This document shows positions 48,160 to 61,100 of a stretch of DNA of 64,000 nucleotides, in pieces. The notes beneath the pieces were generated by a model. That model saw only the letters and a list, made by a program, of their open reading frames with translations. It was not told where the DNA came from and did not search any database. Where the stretch lies: contig JAVTVY010025275.1 in the NCBI GenBank assembly GCA_036873755.1, positions 43,754-107,753 on the forward strand, in the 5' to 3' direction. Position numbers and translations under genes: made by a program. The stretch comes from Hanleya hanleyi (taxonomy: Eukaryota > Mollusca > Polyplacophora > Lepidopleurida > Hanleyidae). Each line of letters opens with the position of its first letter. Within the stretch, counting starts at the first letter, position 1.

Positions 48160-48170
48160 AAGAGGGGGAG
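48160..48170 (+). other. polypurine tract
   Basis: AAGAGGGGGAG abuts the 3' LTR, the usual plus-strand priming site. Confidence 0.75.
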
Positions 48171-48802
48171 TATCATGGTATTGTAGTCTATTATTAGACA
48201 TTGTGGATGTTTCTAGAATATAGAGCTGACGCAAGCTTGTTTTCGTACTATTATGTGGATCAGCCAATTGGATCTTTCTGGAAGGCTACTGTACATTGTA
48301 TCTAGGTCAGATGATGCGGTAATAATGTGTATTCTGGAGGCTTCGTGATTTGTAGAATGGCCTGGAATTCCTCATAGAGTATAAATAGCGCATCACTCAG
48401 TTATTAAGGAAGGGAATTCAAACTGGCTTTTTATGTGGGTCTGGTATACTGTGTTACCTTTGCCTGTAACTACGGAGTGCTGGATTATTTAGTCTTGTGT
48501 ATTAACTGTTGGCTGCTGCATAATCTACGCTATTTGTTGACGGCTATCGGATATTGGACATTTACTGGGACTGTGTGCAAATGAGCAGTGTTGAATTACC
48601 ATTATTCACAAGAGTGATTTGTGCGCGTCAACAAGGACTGTAAAGAGTACACCGGTATAGCATTGAACAGTAAGACTATATTTCATACATCTATTTGTTG
48701 AATTAACCTTACTTAATTTGCATATGATTTTAGTATTGTAAACTAATATTTGATTGTTAATCCTTGGCACGTCTTTCTGTTACGATAAAAGCTGACGTAA
48801 CA
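48171..48802 (+). repeat. 3' LTR
   Basis: Matches the 5' LTR along its length, with TATA at 48380-48388 and end GACGTAACA. The tip has mutated to TATCATGG. An indel near 48740 accounts for most of the length difference. Confidence 0.88.
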
Positions 48803-49803
48803 ACACTGATACACGGGGAACAAACGAAATTCAGGTGTTTAGAAATAATTTATTCATTGGCCTAAAAGAATCATGTGTACATGCTACATACAAAATACAG
48901 TTTCAAAGAAACGCGGGCGTTATTCAAACAATCAACGCAACCCCATTGCTTGATACATGTAGGGGAAATAGGGTATTCCAAAAAAGGTCGTTTGAAATTA
49001 GCTTATCCATAAAAGACGGGATCCATCATCAGATCTAATTAGTTGTACATTGCAACACATTCTCGTTAACGTTGATACAACGTACAGAAAGACACCATTC
49101 TTGAAAATGCTATTATATACCATGGTGCAATAATAGATGTAGTAAAACTGGAAATACTTTATTTAGGAATAAAATGCACTCTCGTTGTGCTGCATTTGAA
49201 CGAAACAGCTTCAAATTTAGATCCACATGTTTTATTTTCCCCACATTCTGTGGTCAAATGCGTATTTAGACGTACAGCCGCAGACATTATATAAATATAT
49301 ATCGCATTTAAAAAAAATGGTTATACTCCTTGCAGCATTGGCAACATCAGATAAATATGGATCAATACAATACCTTCGTTCCTCCATGCAATAATACTAG
49401 AACAAAGATATAAATCGATCCTTTCAACGTTAAATACATCGGCAGAAAGGAAACCTGTACTTAAGCACATCAAACTGATTTATATATATTTTCAATATCT
49501 GTTCGGTTATCTCTTGAATTATGAATTAAATCTACAGATTTTTGCGAAAAATTGCTCTCTGAATGAATCGGATATCGGTGGAATTGTGAAAGACAATAAT
49601 ACTTAAATATTGTTGTGCTGTGTCCAAAAACACAAAATTTGGGAATCTGTATGTTCAAATAGAGTCTGTTATAGAATAAATGAGCTGCAGCTCTCCATAT
49701 AAACGGATGTAGCAGATAATTGAGATTGCATGATATTAATTAGCGAATATTTTAAATTGTGACTTAACTTATGACCCCAACGCAGAAAGATGTAATTCAC
49801 ATA

Positions 49804-49860
49804 TCACGTCACCATTCTTCTTACCCTCACAGGGCTGGTCTATCATCGGGCTGGCTGTGG
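49804..49860 (-). pseudogene. destroyed terminal CBM14 exon in unit B2
   Basis: Only the first ~57 bases of the exon remain: acceptor ttctcttcatag^CC and SPMIDQPCEGKKNGDV. The rest of the domain, five of the six cysteines and the normal stop are lost in a deletion of roughly 300 bases joining 'gtaattcacatat' to 'cacgtcaccattc'. Confidence 0.82.
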
Positions 49861-50274
49861 CTATGAAGAGAAGAGGAAACATATGGTCATGGCGAAATCT
49901 GATAACCGAAATGTCCACCCTCGCTAAACCAGCGGTTATATCTATATCCCTGGTACAGCTGGGGTCACATTTCATTTTGTGTACCTCATGTCTATACCCA
50001 AAAATTCTGACAGTATATGCGGGAGAGGGCGGGGGGGGGGGGCGTAAATACTTGCCATGACATAGTTTAGTTATCATTTGCGTGGTAAGTATCAAACTTC
50101 TTTGCCAAGTAGTCAAGAAGCTGCAGTACGGACAGGAAGTTAGATGTCCTAGATAGTATATATTAATACCAACCGGCCATAACTCAAGATATTAACCATC
50201 TACTGAGACAATCTCATCCTTGAAGATATCTTCATTGTCATTTAGAAAGTCATCGTATCATAATATTTTCGTTA

Positions 50275-50390
50275 TTTTGGGATTACACTGTCTCAGTATA
50301 GTACAGATTCTAGTGATGAAAATTGGTCGAGTGCCCTGCGTGATTCGAACGGGCAATCACCAGAGCAAGACACCCAACCGCCAGCACAAT
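50275..50390 (-). repeat. tRNA-derived SINE-like module in unit B2
   Basis: Minus-strand B box slightly altered (CGTTCGAATCAC). Confidence 0.5.
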
Positions 50391-53289
50391 TTCAATCTTT
50401 CTCGCCAATTAATAAAGGAGATACAGATCAGACAAGAATGATATTGACACATATTGATGTCGATGATAAAGGGTCATAACTCTGTCGAAAACCATCGCAA
50501 TGGGTAAGAAAGTAAATCTTACAGGACACATCTGCAACATAGTATCTTGAATGTACGTGTCCAAGTTCTCCATCAAGTAGTAACTGAGCAAGGCCCGGGC
50601 AAGCATATACTGATGTTGACGAAAAAGGGCCATAACTCTGGAGAAAATCGTCGAAACCGGTGAAAACCCTAACAGTGCATATCTGCAAGATAATATCTTT
50701 CATGTTAGTGTCGAAGTCATCCATCAAATAGTAGCTGAAAATGGCACGGACTGGCATAGACTGTATGACTGCCTGTCAAATCAAGGCATTGAAAGACAGT
50801 TGCACTGTAGGACTGTCTGTCAACTCAAGGTATTGAGAGATAGTTGCAGTGAGCTGAGCCAGCTGCCTCGCCTCCAGCGATTGGCCAATCGAATTGTGCC
50901 ATTTTTAATTTAGACACGCTTTCTGATTGGCTCACTTAAAAAAATGGCCATCCCCGTCTTTATACACAAATACGTGACTATCTCAGCTGGCAGGTGACGT
51001 AGCACGGCCTCGTCTTCACGCTCAAAATCTTGCGGCTAATACGCAAATGTTCTTCTTGTTGAGAGATAGTTGCAGTGAGCTGAGGCAGCTGCCTCGCCTC
51101 CAGCGATTGGCCGTTCCAATTGTGTCATTTTTAGTTAAGACCCGCTTTCTCATTGGCTCACTAAAAAAATGGCCATCTCCATCTCTATACACAAATACGT
51201 GACTATCTCAGCTGGCAGGTGACGTAGCACGGCCTCGTCTTCAGCCTCAAAATCTTGCGGCTAATACGCAAATGTTCTTTTTGTTGCGTCACACAATCAT
51301 TAGCCCTCCGTCAGATGGGTCCAATAGTATAGGTTAGGACAAGCATATGTTGATGTTGACAATAAAAGCAAAGATTGTAGGACTGTATGTCAACTGAAGG
51401 TATTGACTGACAGTTACATTGAGCTGTGCCTGCTGCCTCGCCTCCAGCGATTGATCAATCGAGTTGCACCATTTTTATTTAAGACCCGCTTTCTCATTGG
51501 CTCACTTAGAAAATGGCCATCCTCATCTTTATACACAAATACGTGACTATCTCAGTTGGCATGCGACGTAGCACGGATTTGTCTTCACTCTCAAAATCTT
51601 GCGGCTAATACGCAAATGTTCTTGTTGTTTTATCACATAATCATTATAATAACCCTCCGTCAGGAGGGTGCAACATTATAGGCTGGGACAATCAAATATT
51701 GATGTTGACAATAAAGGGCCATAACTCTGGGGAAGTCATCAAAATGGGTAAAAAGCATGACCATGCACACCTGGGCATGACTGGACCATGATCGTTAATT
51801 TTCCTGGTCTGCGGATGTTTATTCGGACCTGAATGAGTTTGATCCGGATCGAAATTTGAACCGAAGATGCCGGCCGATAACGGCATAGTGTATGGATTGA
51901 TATACATGGGAAGGAACCAGTCTAGCTTGGATCTTTTGTTAACGTCTTTCGATTACAAACTCGGAATTATAAATTACAACACATATAAGGGAAGTGGGAA
52001 GAGGTGCCGACATACTGACAGAGCCACATAACTTCACAGCATAGTCTTCCGGTTAACCTATTCTAAATCACATACCAATCACTAAAGTCATGGACAACAA
52101 TTACGGGTGCTTGCTACCTAATGCTGGACCTGCCGCTTGTATTGAAATGAACACTGATACACGGGGAACAAACAAAATTCAGGTGTTTAGAAATAATTTA
52201 TTCATTGGCTTAAAAGAATCAAGTGTACATGCTACACACAAAATACAGTTTCGAAGAAACGCGGGCGTTATTCAATCGATCAACGCAAACCCATTGCTTG
52301 ATACATGTGGGGGAAATAGAGTACTCCAAAAAGGTCGTTTGAAATTAACTTATCCATAAAACAGGGTCTCCATCATCAGATCTAATTAGTTGTACATTGT
52401 AACACATTCTCGTTAACGTTAATACAGCGAGCAGAAAGACACCTTTCGTGAAAATGCTTTTAAATACCATGGTGCAATCATAGATGTAGTAAAACTGGAA
52501 ATACTTTATTTAGGAATTCGATGCACTCAAGTTGTGCTGAATTTGAACGAAACAGCTTCAAATTTAGATCCACATGTTTTATTTTCCCCATATTCTGTGG
52601 TCAAATGCGTATTTAGACGTACAGGCGCAGAGATTATATAAATATATATCACATTTAAAAAAATGGTTATACTCCTTTCAGCATCGGCAACATCAGATAA
52701 ATATGGATCAATACAATACCTTCGTTCCTCCATGCAATAATACTTGAGCAAAGACATAAATCGATCGTTTCAACACTAAATACATTGGCAGAAAAGAAAC
52801 CTGTACTTTAGCACATAAAACTGATTGATATATATTTTCAGTATCTGTTCCGTTATCTCTTGAATTATGAATTAAATTTACAGATTTTTGCGAAAAATTG
52901 CTCTCCGAATGAATCAGATTTCGGTGGAATTGTGAGAGACAATAATACTTAAATATTGTTGTACTGTATCCAAAAACACAAAATGTGTATGTCCGAATGG
53001 AGTCTGTTGTAGAATAAACGATCTACAGCTCTTCGAATAAACAGATGTAGCAGATAATTTGGGGCTACATGATATTAATTAGCGAATATTTTACATTGTG
53101 CCTTAACTTTTGACCTCAACGCAGAAAGCTGTAATTCATATCTTCCTTCCCTTCCAGACTTGTTCAACATTACATGGTATTTCATCAGTTTGTTTGTCCG
53201 TAGGGGCCTACAGGTACAGCATTTCTGTACAGAAAACAGTGAGATACCAGTATCAAATGAAGTCCAAATCTGACACCGGAAATAGAATG

Positions 53290-53498
53290 TCAGGCAATTG
53301 GACGTGTATCACAGTCGACATTCGCCAGCCAATCACATTTGTTCTTCCTCGATGAATAGCCACTTCCGGAAGGACATTTGATGCGGGCAACGATCCTCCC
53401 ATGGTTGCATTTGTAGAATCTCAAGCAGTGGGTTAGGTCCGCCACGTCACCATTCTTCTTTTTCTCGCAGGGCTGGTCTATTATCGGGCTGGCTGTGG
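53290..53498 (-). CDS. terminal CBM14 exon cassette B3 (exon 3 of copy B)
   Basis: Same protein as A4 throughout the exon, with identical acceptor, phase and stop. It is the nearest exon 3 to exons 1 and 2 of copy B, completing a 236-residue secreted protein with three CBM14 domains. Just upstream of the acceptor it differs from A4 by a change that would be H to P if translated, consistent with that side being intron. Confidence 0.85.
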
Positions 53499-53578
53499 CT
53501 ATGAAGAGAAGAGGTAACATATGGTCAGGGCGAAATCTGATCACTGAAATATCCACCCTCGCTAAACCAGAGGTTATA

Positions 53579-54233
53579 GTTTAGCAGGAAATATAGGTTC
53601 CCATGCACCCCACTAAAACTAAATTCCAAAATGATTTTTAGCACCCCTAGGACATCTACTTGGAAAAATTTGATGTTGCCAGCGGGAAAAAATGTCCCCC
53701 GGTATCCTAATTAGCATACTTCCAAGATGGCTGCCATCCGCATCCATTAAAACGCTAAGTGTCTTTTGTCAGTAAATAATGAGTCGATTTTGATGAACTT
53801 TGATGTCGTTATTATGGTTTTCTGAGGTGCAGAATTGATTTCCGAAGTTTTAAAACGATTTAAAGTCAAGGTCACATGATTCAGGCGAAGGTCGATGTCA
53901 TTTTGGTAAAAAAATGTTTCATTTCATTTTCCGAAATCCATTATGTTTACCCAGCTCGCATATAGTGATAGAAGCTTACTTATTGGTTTAAACAGTTTTA
54001 CTTCTCTTTTTCGAGATCTATTGGTGAAGGTGCATGCTGCTTCAACAGTAAATGCTTGATTCCTGTGAACTAATATCTTAGCAATTATCAAGCTTAATTA
54101 ACCATGGTGAACAAGAAGAGGAAAAGTGAACAAAGTTCAGATGCGTCTGAATCGTCTGTGAAACAGAAGTGTCTTACCTCCACTTGTGTGTTGCACACCC
54201 CCAAGGTACCTGATGATAATCCATTCACCTGTT
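53579..54233 (+). mobile_element. insert with KKRK-type ORF, truncated copy in B3
   Basis: Duplicate of the A4 insert with the same right-end deletion. The frame starts at ATG 54104. Confidence 0.6.
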
Positions 54234-54704
54234 GGGCGAGTTGTGTTCTTGGAAGATGTCATTGTAAATTAAGCCAAACACAGCACAGAAGAAATATGAG
54301 ATTGCCTGGATGCAGACCCCCGCCACCACTTTTTCTTTAGTATAGACGTGACAGACTCAAAGAGTTTAAGTCACATTTCATTTTGACCCATACATTTTGG
54401 GTACCTCATCTCTATACCCAAAAATGTTGACAGTATATGTGGGGGAGGGGGGAGGGGGCGAGGGCGTAAATACATGCCATGACATAATTTAGTTATCATT
54501 TGCGAGGTAAGTATCAAACTTATTTGCGAAGTAGTCAGGAAGCTACACTACAGACAGGAAGGTAGGTATCCTCTGTAGTATATATTGATATCGACGGGCC
54601 ATAACTCTAGATATTAAGCATCAACTAAGACAATCTCAACCTTGAAGACATTTTCATTGTCATTTCGACAGTGATCGTAAATTAATATTTTCGTTATTTT
54701 GAGA

Positions 54705-54812
54705 TTACACTGGCTCAGTATAGCACAGATTCTATTGATGAGAATTGGTCGAGTGCCCTGCGGGATTCGAACCGGCAACCACCAGAGCAAGGCACCCAAC
54801 CGCCAGCACAAT
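54705..54812 (-). repeat. tRNA-derived SINE-like module in unit B3
   Basis: Minus-strand B box GGTTCGAATCCC intact. Confidence 0.55.
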
Positions 54813-55620
54813 TTCAACCTTCCTTGCCAATTAATAAAGGAGATACAGCTCAGACAAGAATGATATTGACATATATTGATGTCGATGATAAAGGGTCATA
54901 ACTCTGTCGAAAACCATCGAAATAGGTAACAAGTTAAATGTCACGGTACACATCTGCAAGATAGTATCTTCCATGTACGTGTCCAAGTTCTCCATCAAAT
55001 AGTAACTGAACAAGGCAGGGGCAAGCATATACGGATGTTGACGAAAAAGGGCCATAACTGTGGGGAAAATCATCGAAACGGGTGAAAAACCTGACAGTGC
55101 ATATCTGCCAGATAATATCTTCCATGTTAGTGTCGAAGTCATCCATCAAATAGTAGCTGAAAATGGCAGGGGCTGGCATAGACTGTATGACTGTCTGTCA
55201 AATCCAGATATTGAAAGACAGTTCCACTATAGGACTGTCTGTTAACTCATGGTATTGAGAGACAGTTGCAGTGAGCTGAGCCAGCTGCCTCACCTCCAGC
55301 GATTGGACAATCGAGACAATTTCTAATTAAGACCCGCTTTCTCATTGGCTCACTTTAAAAAAAAAGTGACCATCCCCATCTTTATAGACAAATACGTGAC
55401 TATCTCACTTGGCATGTGACGTAGCACGGATTTGTCTTCACTCTCAGAATGTTGCGGCTAATACGCAAATGTTCTTGTTTTTGCATCACATAGTCATTAG
55501 CCCTCCGTCGGGTGGGTGCAACATTATAGGCTGGGACAAGCAAATATTGAGGTTGATAATAAAGGGCCATAACTCTGGGGAAATCATCAAAATGGGTAAA
55601 AAGCATAACAAAGCACACCT

Positions 55621-56150
55621 ACATAATATTATAATACTAAGCAATTCCTTCGAATTTACAAACTTCTGTAAGAGAGATACAGCCGGGACAACAAAGTACT
55701 ATAGTATATAATGAAGTCACCAAGAAAGTAAGATAACTTGTAAATGTTTTTAATAACATGACAGTGCACATATAAAATTCACTAAGCTTCTTCCTTCTAA
55801 GTTTTGAAGCTGCCCATTAAATAGTAACCGACATATGGGCCGGACAAGCATAAATTGACGTCGATGAGAAGTGCCTATATCTCTGGGGAAGATCATCAAA
55901 ACCTGAAAAAGCCTCTGACTGTGCACATATGCAAGGAAATAAGCAGCTTTCATATAAGTTTCGAAGTAGCTAGTTTCTTAAAATCTTGAAAATTATAAAG
56001 GTAATATCTTCGTGTTTTCCAGTGCCCCTTTTTCGCTCAAATTCGAAATTCTGCAAACAAAATTACAAATATCGCCGGGATAAGTTTGGCCATGGAATAA
56101 GCGGACACACGGACTAACGGACAAAGTTATTCCTATGATTAAAGGGTGGA
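55621..56150. repeat. further copy of the 'ctctggggaa' repeat family, copy B
   Basis: Duplicate of 22255-22800. No gene seen. Confidence 0.5.
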
Positions 56151-56229
56151 TAGCAACAAGATAAGCACGCAAGGTAAGTTGTAAGGTGTTTGGCCAATCA
56201 GATTATTTGTTCTATTTGACCACGGTATG

Positions 56230-57700
56230 CGATCACATGACAAATTATCTCAGGTTCACTTTGATGAAAGTGGGCGGATGATAGTCTACTATCCAAAATG
56301 ATCTGGGTTTCAAATTCGGAGGGATGCCACATGGAAATCTGGTACCCTGTGCCCTGGTAAATTGAAGTGGTCTCCTTTGGGCTTTTGTCTTCTGTTGTGG
56401 TTGATGTCACATCTATGTCCATTCATCCGTTTCCTTAGTGTCTGTCCCGTTTCCACGATGTAAACTACAGTAGGACATTTCTGACAGGGAATAGCGTAGA
56501 CGACGTTAGAAGATGCACAGGGGTGTATGTACCCTTGATGGAGAACTTGGTTTGGTTAGGTCCAGTGATTTTGATTAGGTCACAGAGTAGACATTTGCCA
56601 CGTCCTTGTTACATGAAGTCGTACCGTTGCGGGCTGTATCGCTGGGAAGGGCTTCGAAGATTGGTTGTTTCTTCGGGTTAGTAGATTGATGGAAGGCGAT
56701 GACGGGCTTTTTGGCGAAGATCTTTTGGAAGGACATCTTCATTAAGAATGGGTTATAGATCATTCACAATACGCCGTAGAGGTTTAACTTGTGTGTAGGT
56801 AACCACAAGTGGAACTTTATTCTCTTCGTGGCGGCGGCGGTACTGAAGTAGATTTTCTCGTGTTAATCTGGTAGCCGTAGAAATGTGTTGGTCTAGTGTT
56901 TGTGGTTTGTACCTGAGGCTTTTAAAGGCGTGTCTTTAAGGGCGAGGTATCGCGATCTTTGGGGTTGGAGCAAATACGTTGATAACGGAGGGCTCGGATG
57001 TATACTATGGGCATAGTGGTGTGCGGCGGATGGAAACTGAAGGCTTGAATGTAGCTGTACTTTTCGTTTGGCTTCCGGTACAGAGAGGCGTCTATGTGGC
57101 CTTCTCTATCGAGAATCGAGGAAGTGGATCTGGTTGGTTGAAGATTCAAGGGCCATGTTGACACTATGGTGCAAGGCGTTGAAATCTCGATGAAACTGTT
57201 GTAGTGCTGGTTGGCCATGCGTCCATATAACAAAAATATCACCAATGAAAAGCACGTATACTAGTGGGACTAGATGGTGGGACTAAATTGGCCGAGAATA
57301 TGTTGGAATATTATGGGGCCATCCGGGTTGCTATATGGCAGTTCCGTTTGTCTGTAGGCACATAAGCTGATGAGGAGTTGTCGTGTGGTGTGTCGTTAAC
57401 GACCTGTATTCCATACATGGAATATCGGTGTACAGCACCCGCACGTCCAGTCCAGTGGTTGTTAGTGTAATGAGTTTTGGCCAGTGGTTGATGTCAGCTC
57501 ACTGTCAATGTAGCTGGATACATTCTCTGTGAGGGTCCCGATAACGGATACAATAGGGCGGCCAGGGTTGCTCGATTTCTGAATTTTGGGCATAATACAG
57601 AAAGCCCCTGGCCGTGGCTCGATGGGAAGTAATGCCTCCAAGTTCTTGTGATCTCCATAAGGAAGGTGCTTCGGCACTTTTTTTACTTACTTCTAAGCTC
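56230..57700 (-). pseudogene. Penelope-like retroelement relic, in intron 2 of copy B
   Basis: Duplicate of 22860-24340 with the same stops and the same G in place of the first D of the catalytic pair (FIGDIF). The element was therefore already dead and already in the intron before the segmental duplication. Confidence 0.8.
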
Positions 57701-57973
57701 TTTTTAGTCGTTCATACTACACATACTAACACGGCTATCCTCAGTTTCTGCAGTACATATATGTAATACCATGCAGGCTACTACCAATACACAGCTTCCA
57801 ATCTGTCCTACCAGATACAAATTAACTAGAAGTGTGTTTCATTAGATTGGACTATGAAAATTGTGTTTCAATTTTTGAATTGACCAATCAATTTTTTGTT
57901 ATCCTATAGCACCTCCCACGTGATACAAGATTTAATATCTGTTGACGAGAAATATATAAAACAATGTACTTAC

Positions 57974-58180
57974 TGACAACGACATTGCCGGGGATCAATC
58001 TACTTTTACATTCCTCTGCTATAAGGAAAGCTAATTCACACGTGTTATTTCTGGTCCCGAAAAGGGTGTTTTCTGGGCAGCTCATGGTGGCCACCACTGT
58101 CCGGTTTGTACAGGGCAGAAACTGGGCGCAGTTGTCTGGATCCGGGTTGATTCCGTCCGGGTTTATACATCTGGGATCAT
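57974..58180 (-). CDS. exon 2, second CBM14 domain, copy B
   Basis: Same 207-base phase 1-1 exon as 24608-24814 with the same acceptor (ccaccag^AT... read as caccag^AT) and donor (GTCA^gtaagtac). The one base change I see relative to copy A is silent, in the codon for P in NPDPDN. All six cysteines are kept. Confidence 0.88.
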
Positions 58181-61100
58181 CTGGTGATTTGAGGAAAAAC
58201 AAAAACGAGAAATGCTTTAAACAATGAGATACAAAATAAATTTTAGTACTCTCATATGATCATTTTCATACCGTGTTAATAATTACTTTCAACGGCGTTG
58301 AAATTGTATTTTCAGAAAAATAATATAATTCCAACGAATAATAATATAATTTAATAATACAAATACAAAAAATCCTCTGTTGTGCGTCGTTTCGTTGAGG
58401 TCCGTGAAGTTCCATCTTTGACAATGACCAAAAGTCAGGGAAAGCTTTGGTGTAAGACCCTTCATTGAAAATATATAGGCGCGGCGGAAGCAATTCAACA
58501 TTTTTGGGGCGCGGGGGTGGGGGGGGGGGGCAATTCGGGCGTGGGACCGGGAGGGGATCCTCCCCCTGGGAATTTTGAAAATGTACCCTTCATTTTACGC
58601 CCTTTGACACATTTTCAGAGAAAATTTTAGGGTGAGAATTTTCACCATTTCCGCCTTTCTAACTCTTTTAAAGAGATAATTTCCGACCCATTTCAAGGCA
58701 CTTTAATTTCGTGAGTCTTACGTCACCGAACCGTTGCCAAACCCAGCTACACGACTTATTTCCAATTATGATTATATTTACTATTTCAGGAATTCGGGGA
58801 TGCTATTGTTTATTAGGGGCCCCCCCCCCCTCCCCGAAGAAGAGGGGGCCTTCTTGGAACGGGTTTTGTCTATGGGCCAGTTGTGCTTGGTTTCCAAGAA
58901 TTTCCGAGAGAACGAAGTAGATTTCAGTTCAAACCTTTGGATAAAATGTAGAGAAGGTTTAGATCTAGCATGGGGTTGAATTTGGGCTGTCTCAGATGAA
59001 CGGAAGTGTGTCTTTCAAGCCTAAATTGTTCATCTAAAATTCTAAACCGGAAGTTTGAAAAAAGACATTTAACAACAACAACTGCGCCGAAACGTCTTTG
59101 CGCATACTGTAAAATGGGTTAGTCTGGCGAGACTTTTACGAGAAAAATTTATACAGCCTCCTTTCTGAGATAGCCTGGCAATCGGAAGCTCTCAAAATAT
59201 TTAACATGGCAAAGGCGCACGAGGGTTCCCGACATCAGACCACTTGTAGAAAATGGCGGCGTAAATGGGCAAAGTACTGTGCCGAATTAACAAGAAAGGA
59301 ATAATAATCAATCAAGGTTGCCAATAGTGTGAACTCTCAAATCACGTTTGCGGTACGAATTAATTTTTGAGGATATATATTTGTCTTTGCTGATGCACGA
59401 CCATCGCGGCAGCGAGGCATAAAAATTCCGAGACGACCGGTTGAAGTGATAACAGGTGATCTTCGATCAAGTTTTTGTGTGAATTCATTTGTTGTCGATC
59501 TGATACCAAGTTACATGGAGAGAAGTCATACCAACTGGTTATACCTATTGGTTATAATCCCCAGAAGGGAAGAGGGGTGGCTGTCTTCGCTTATTAGACG
59601 GCAGCGTGGAGCCGACGGCATGTCGATCTGATGGGAGTTACACAACAAGAACAACAACATCGTTGATGTTACGCTTCTCGTTTGTTCGTCGGGCATTCTT
59701 CTTTTGATAAGTGGGAATACATTTCTGCTAAGTAGTAAGTGTATTTATAGGGAATATTTATTTAGCTGTCATACTAAGAAGCAGTAATCTTTATTTCATT
59801 AACTACGAGGAACATTTTTTACTAGTTGGAAAAAAAACTGACTAACCGCTCAGCAATTAAAAAAATAAAAACTTTTTCCGACCAACCGACCCAAACTCAC
59901 TGACCAGGGTCTGTTACCCAATCTTTAATTTAGGCCCGACCAGCGCAACTGGAGTATGGATTCCCGTGCTATAACATTGTCTGGCACCCGGTTTTCTTCA
60001 TAATTTGGTTCTGTATGTCAAAAACTTCTGGGGTTTTTTCTTCATTTTTTTAAAAGTTTAGTGAAGTGGGAGGTCATACATGTAGTTTACTTGATTATCT
60101 CCTATACTAGAGAAGTGAGGATGTAACCTAGCTGCATTTTCATGCGAAAAAAACCAACAAGACAAGTTGATCAGGTGAACAAAATTGTTTATTCCTATGA
60201 ATCTAGGTAGCGATCTTAGTTCTTGTTAGTGAGTTTTGTCTGGAAGACGTTCCCGGGGCGGCGATGCTTGTCCTATCCATTCCCAATAGCTAGTAAAAAA
60301 AATATTTGGCAAGGGTATCTATTTTCCAGAAAATACTGAACCTTGTTTGTCTTTCCCGGCATATAGAAACCAAATTATTTATAAAAAAAATACGAGCATC
60401 TGTCCGCCTGTAACATGCAAATCTTTCAGCACATCTGTGGATCACAAGCAATTGATAACTGTTCTATTGTTCTTAGTTGTCATTGGCGACTGCTAGATGT
60501 ATCTGCCAGGGAGGCATTAGATGTGACAACGAGTTTGGGGAGTAAAGATGCGAATCTTCTGCTCATATGTTGTATATTAAATAAATAATGCATTCCAAAT
60601 GTACTATAATATCTGTACCAGTCCAAAATTTTGGGTGGCCATTCGAAGTCCATGAGTTCCAGTATCAATTTGGTATATTTATCATCTTGTCATGCCATGA
60701 ATTAGATCTTTCGATTATGAAGACGCGGAAATTCTTCATGGACAACGGCTGTCTATTGAAAGTCGGATGTGACGATTAAAGCGTACTATCAACTTCGTTG
60801 TGCATCTAAACAGCTGTGCGTGTTAAAGGCTTGTGAAACACCTACTGGCATTTTCCGGCTTACTGTGAGAACTATGAACATGTATACATTATTGGAACGA
60901 CTATTTCTCTGGGTTTTCAAATATGTGAATATATTTGTTGTGAGATATCTATGTATTAATTTATACAAATTTAAATGCATTTCTTTTCAATAAATGAGCC
61001 CCTATTTTCGAACGTTTATTTTTCGATAAGTCTCCATTAAAATGTTAAATTTGTCGAGTATGAGTAGAACAACCCTTCAACCCTCGGGTTCTTCTCAAAA

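Larger units (their letters stand above)
43211..48802 (+). mobile_element. Gmr1-like Ty3/gypsy LTR retrotransposon, internally deleted
   Basis: Two LTRs of 626 and 632 bp flank gag, protease, integrase and the start of reverse transcriptase, in that order. Integrase upstream of reverse transcriptase is the Ty1/copia-like order known in the Gmr1 group of Ty3/gypsy elements, and a SCAN-like gag fits that group too. The element interrupts 'gaaatgaACACtgatacacgg' with a 4 bp duplication, one side mutated (acat 43207-43210, acac 48803-48806). By eye the LTRs differ at roughly 6% of positions, so the insertion is not young. Stops, frameshifts and deletions make it dead. Confidence 0.88.
42951..51782. 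repeat. tandem array B, unit B2 (split by LTR retrotransposon)
   Basis: About 3.2 kb of array sequence plus a 5592 bp retrotransposon. Its cassette exon is largely deleted. It also has three rather than two ~340 bp 'gttgcagtgagctgag' modules (from about 50843, 51069 and 51413). Confidence 0.78.
51783..55620. repeat. tandem array B, unit B3 (promoter-proximal)
   Basis: Counterpart of A4 but without the 850 bp insert. It has a private ~117 bp insert at about 51972-52088. Confidence 0.78.

Noticed and set aside
52090..52359. 89-codon plus-strand frame repeated in several units (MDNNYGCLLPNAGP type)
   Set aside because: Compared with the copy at 6337-6543, every substitution I counted would replace a residue, and other copies carry stops or frameshifts (10640, 14705, 17970). 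No sign of coding constraint; part of the array unit.
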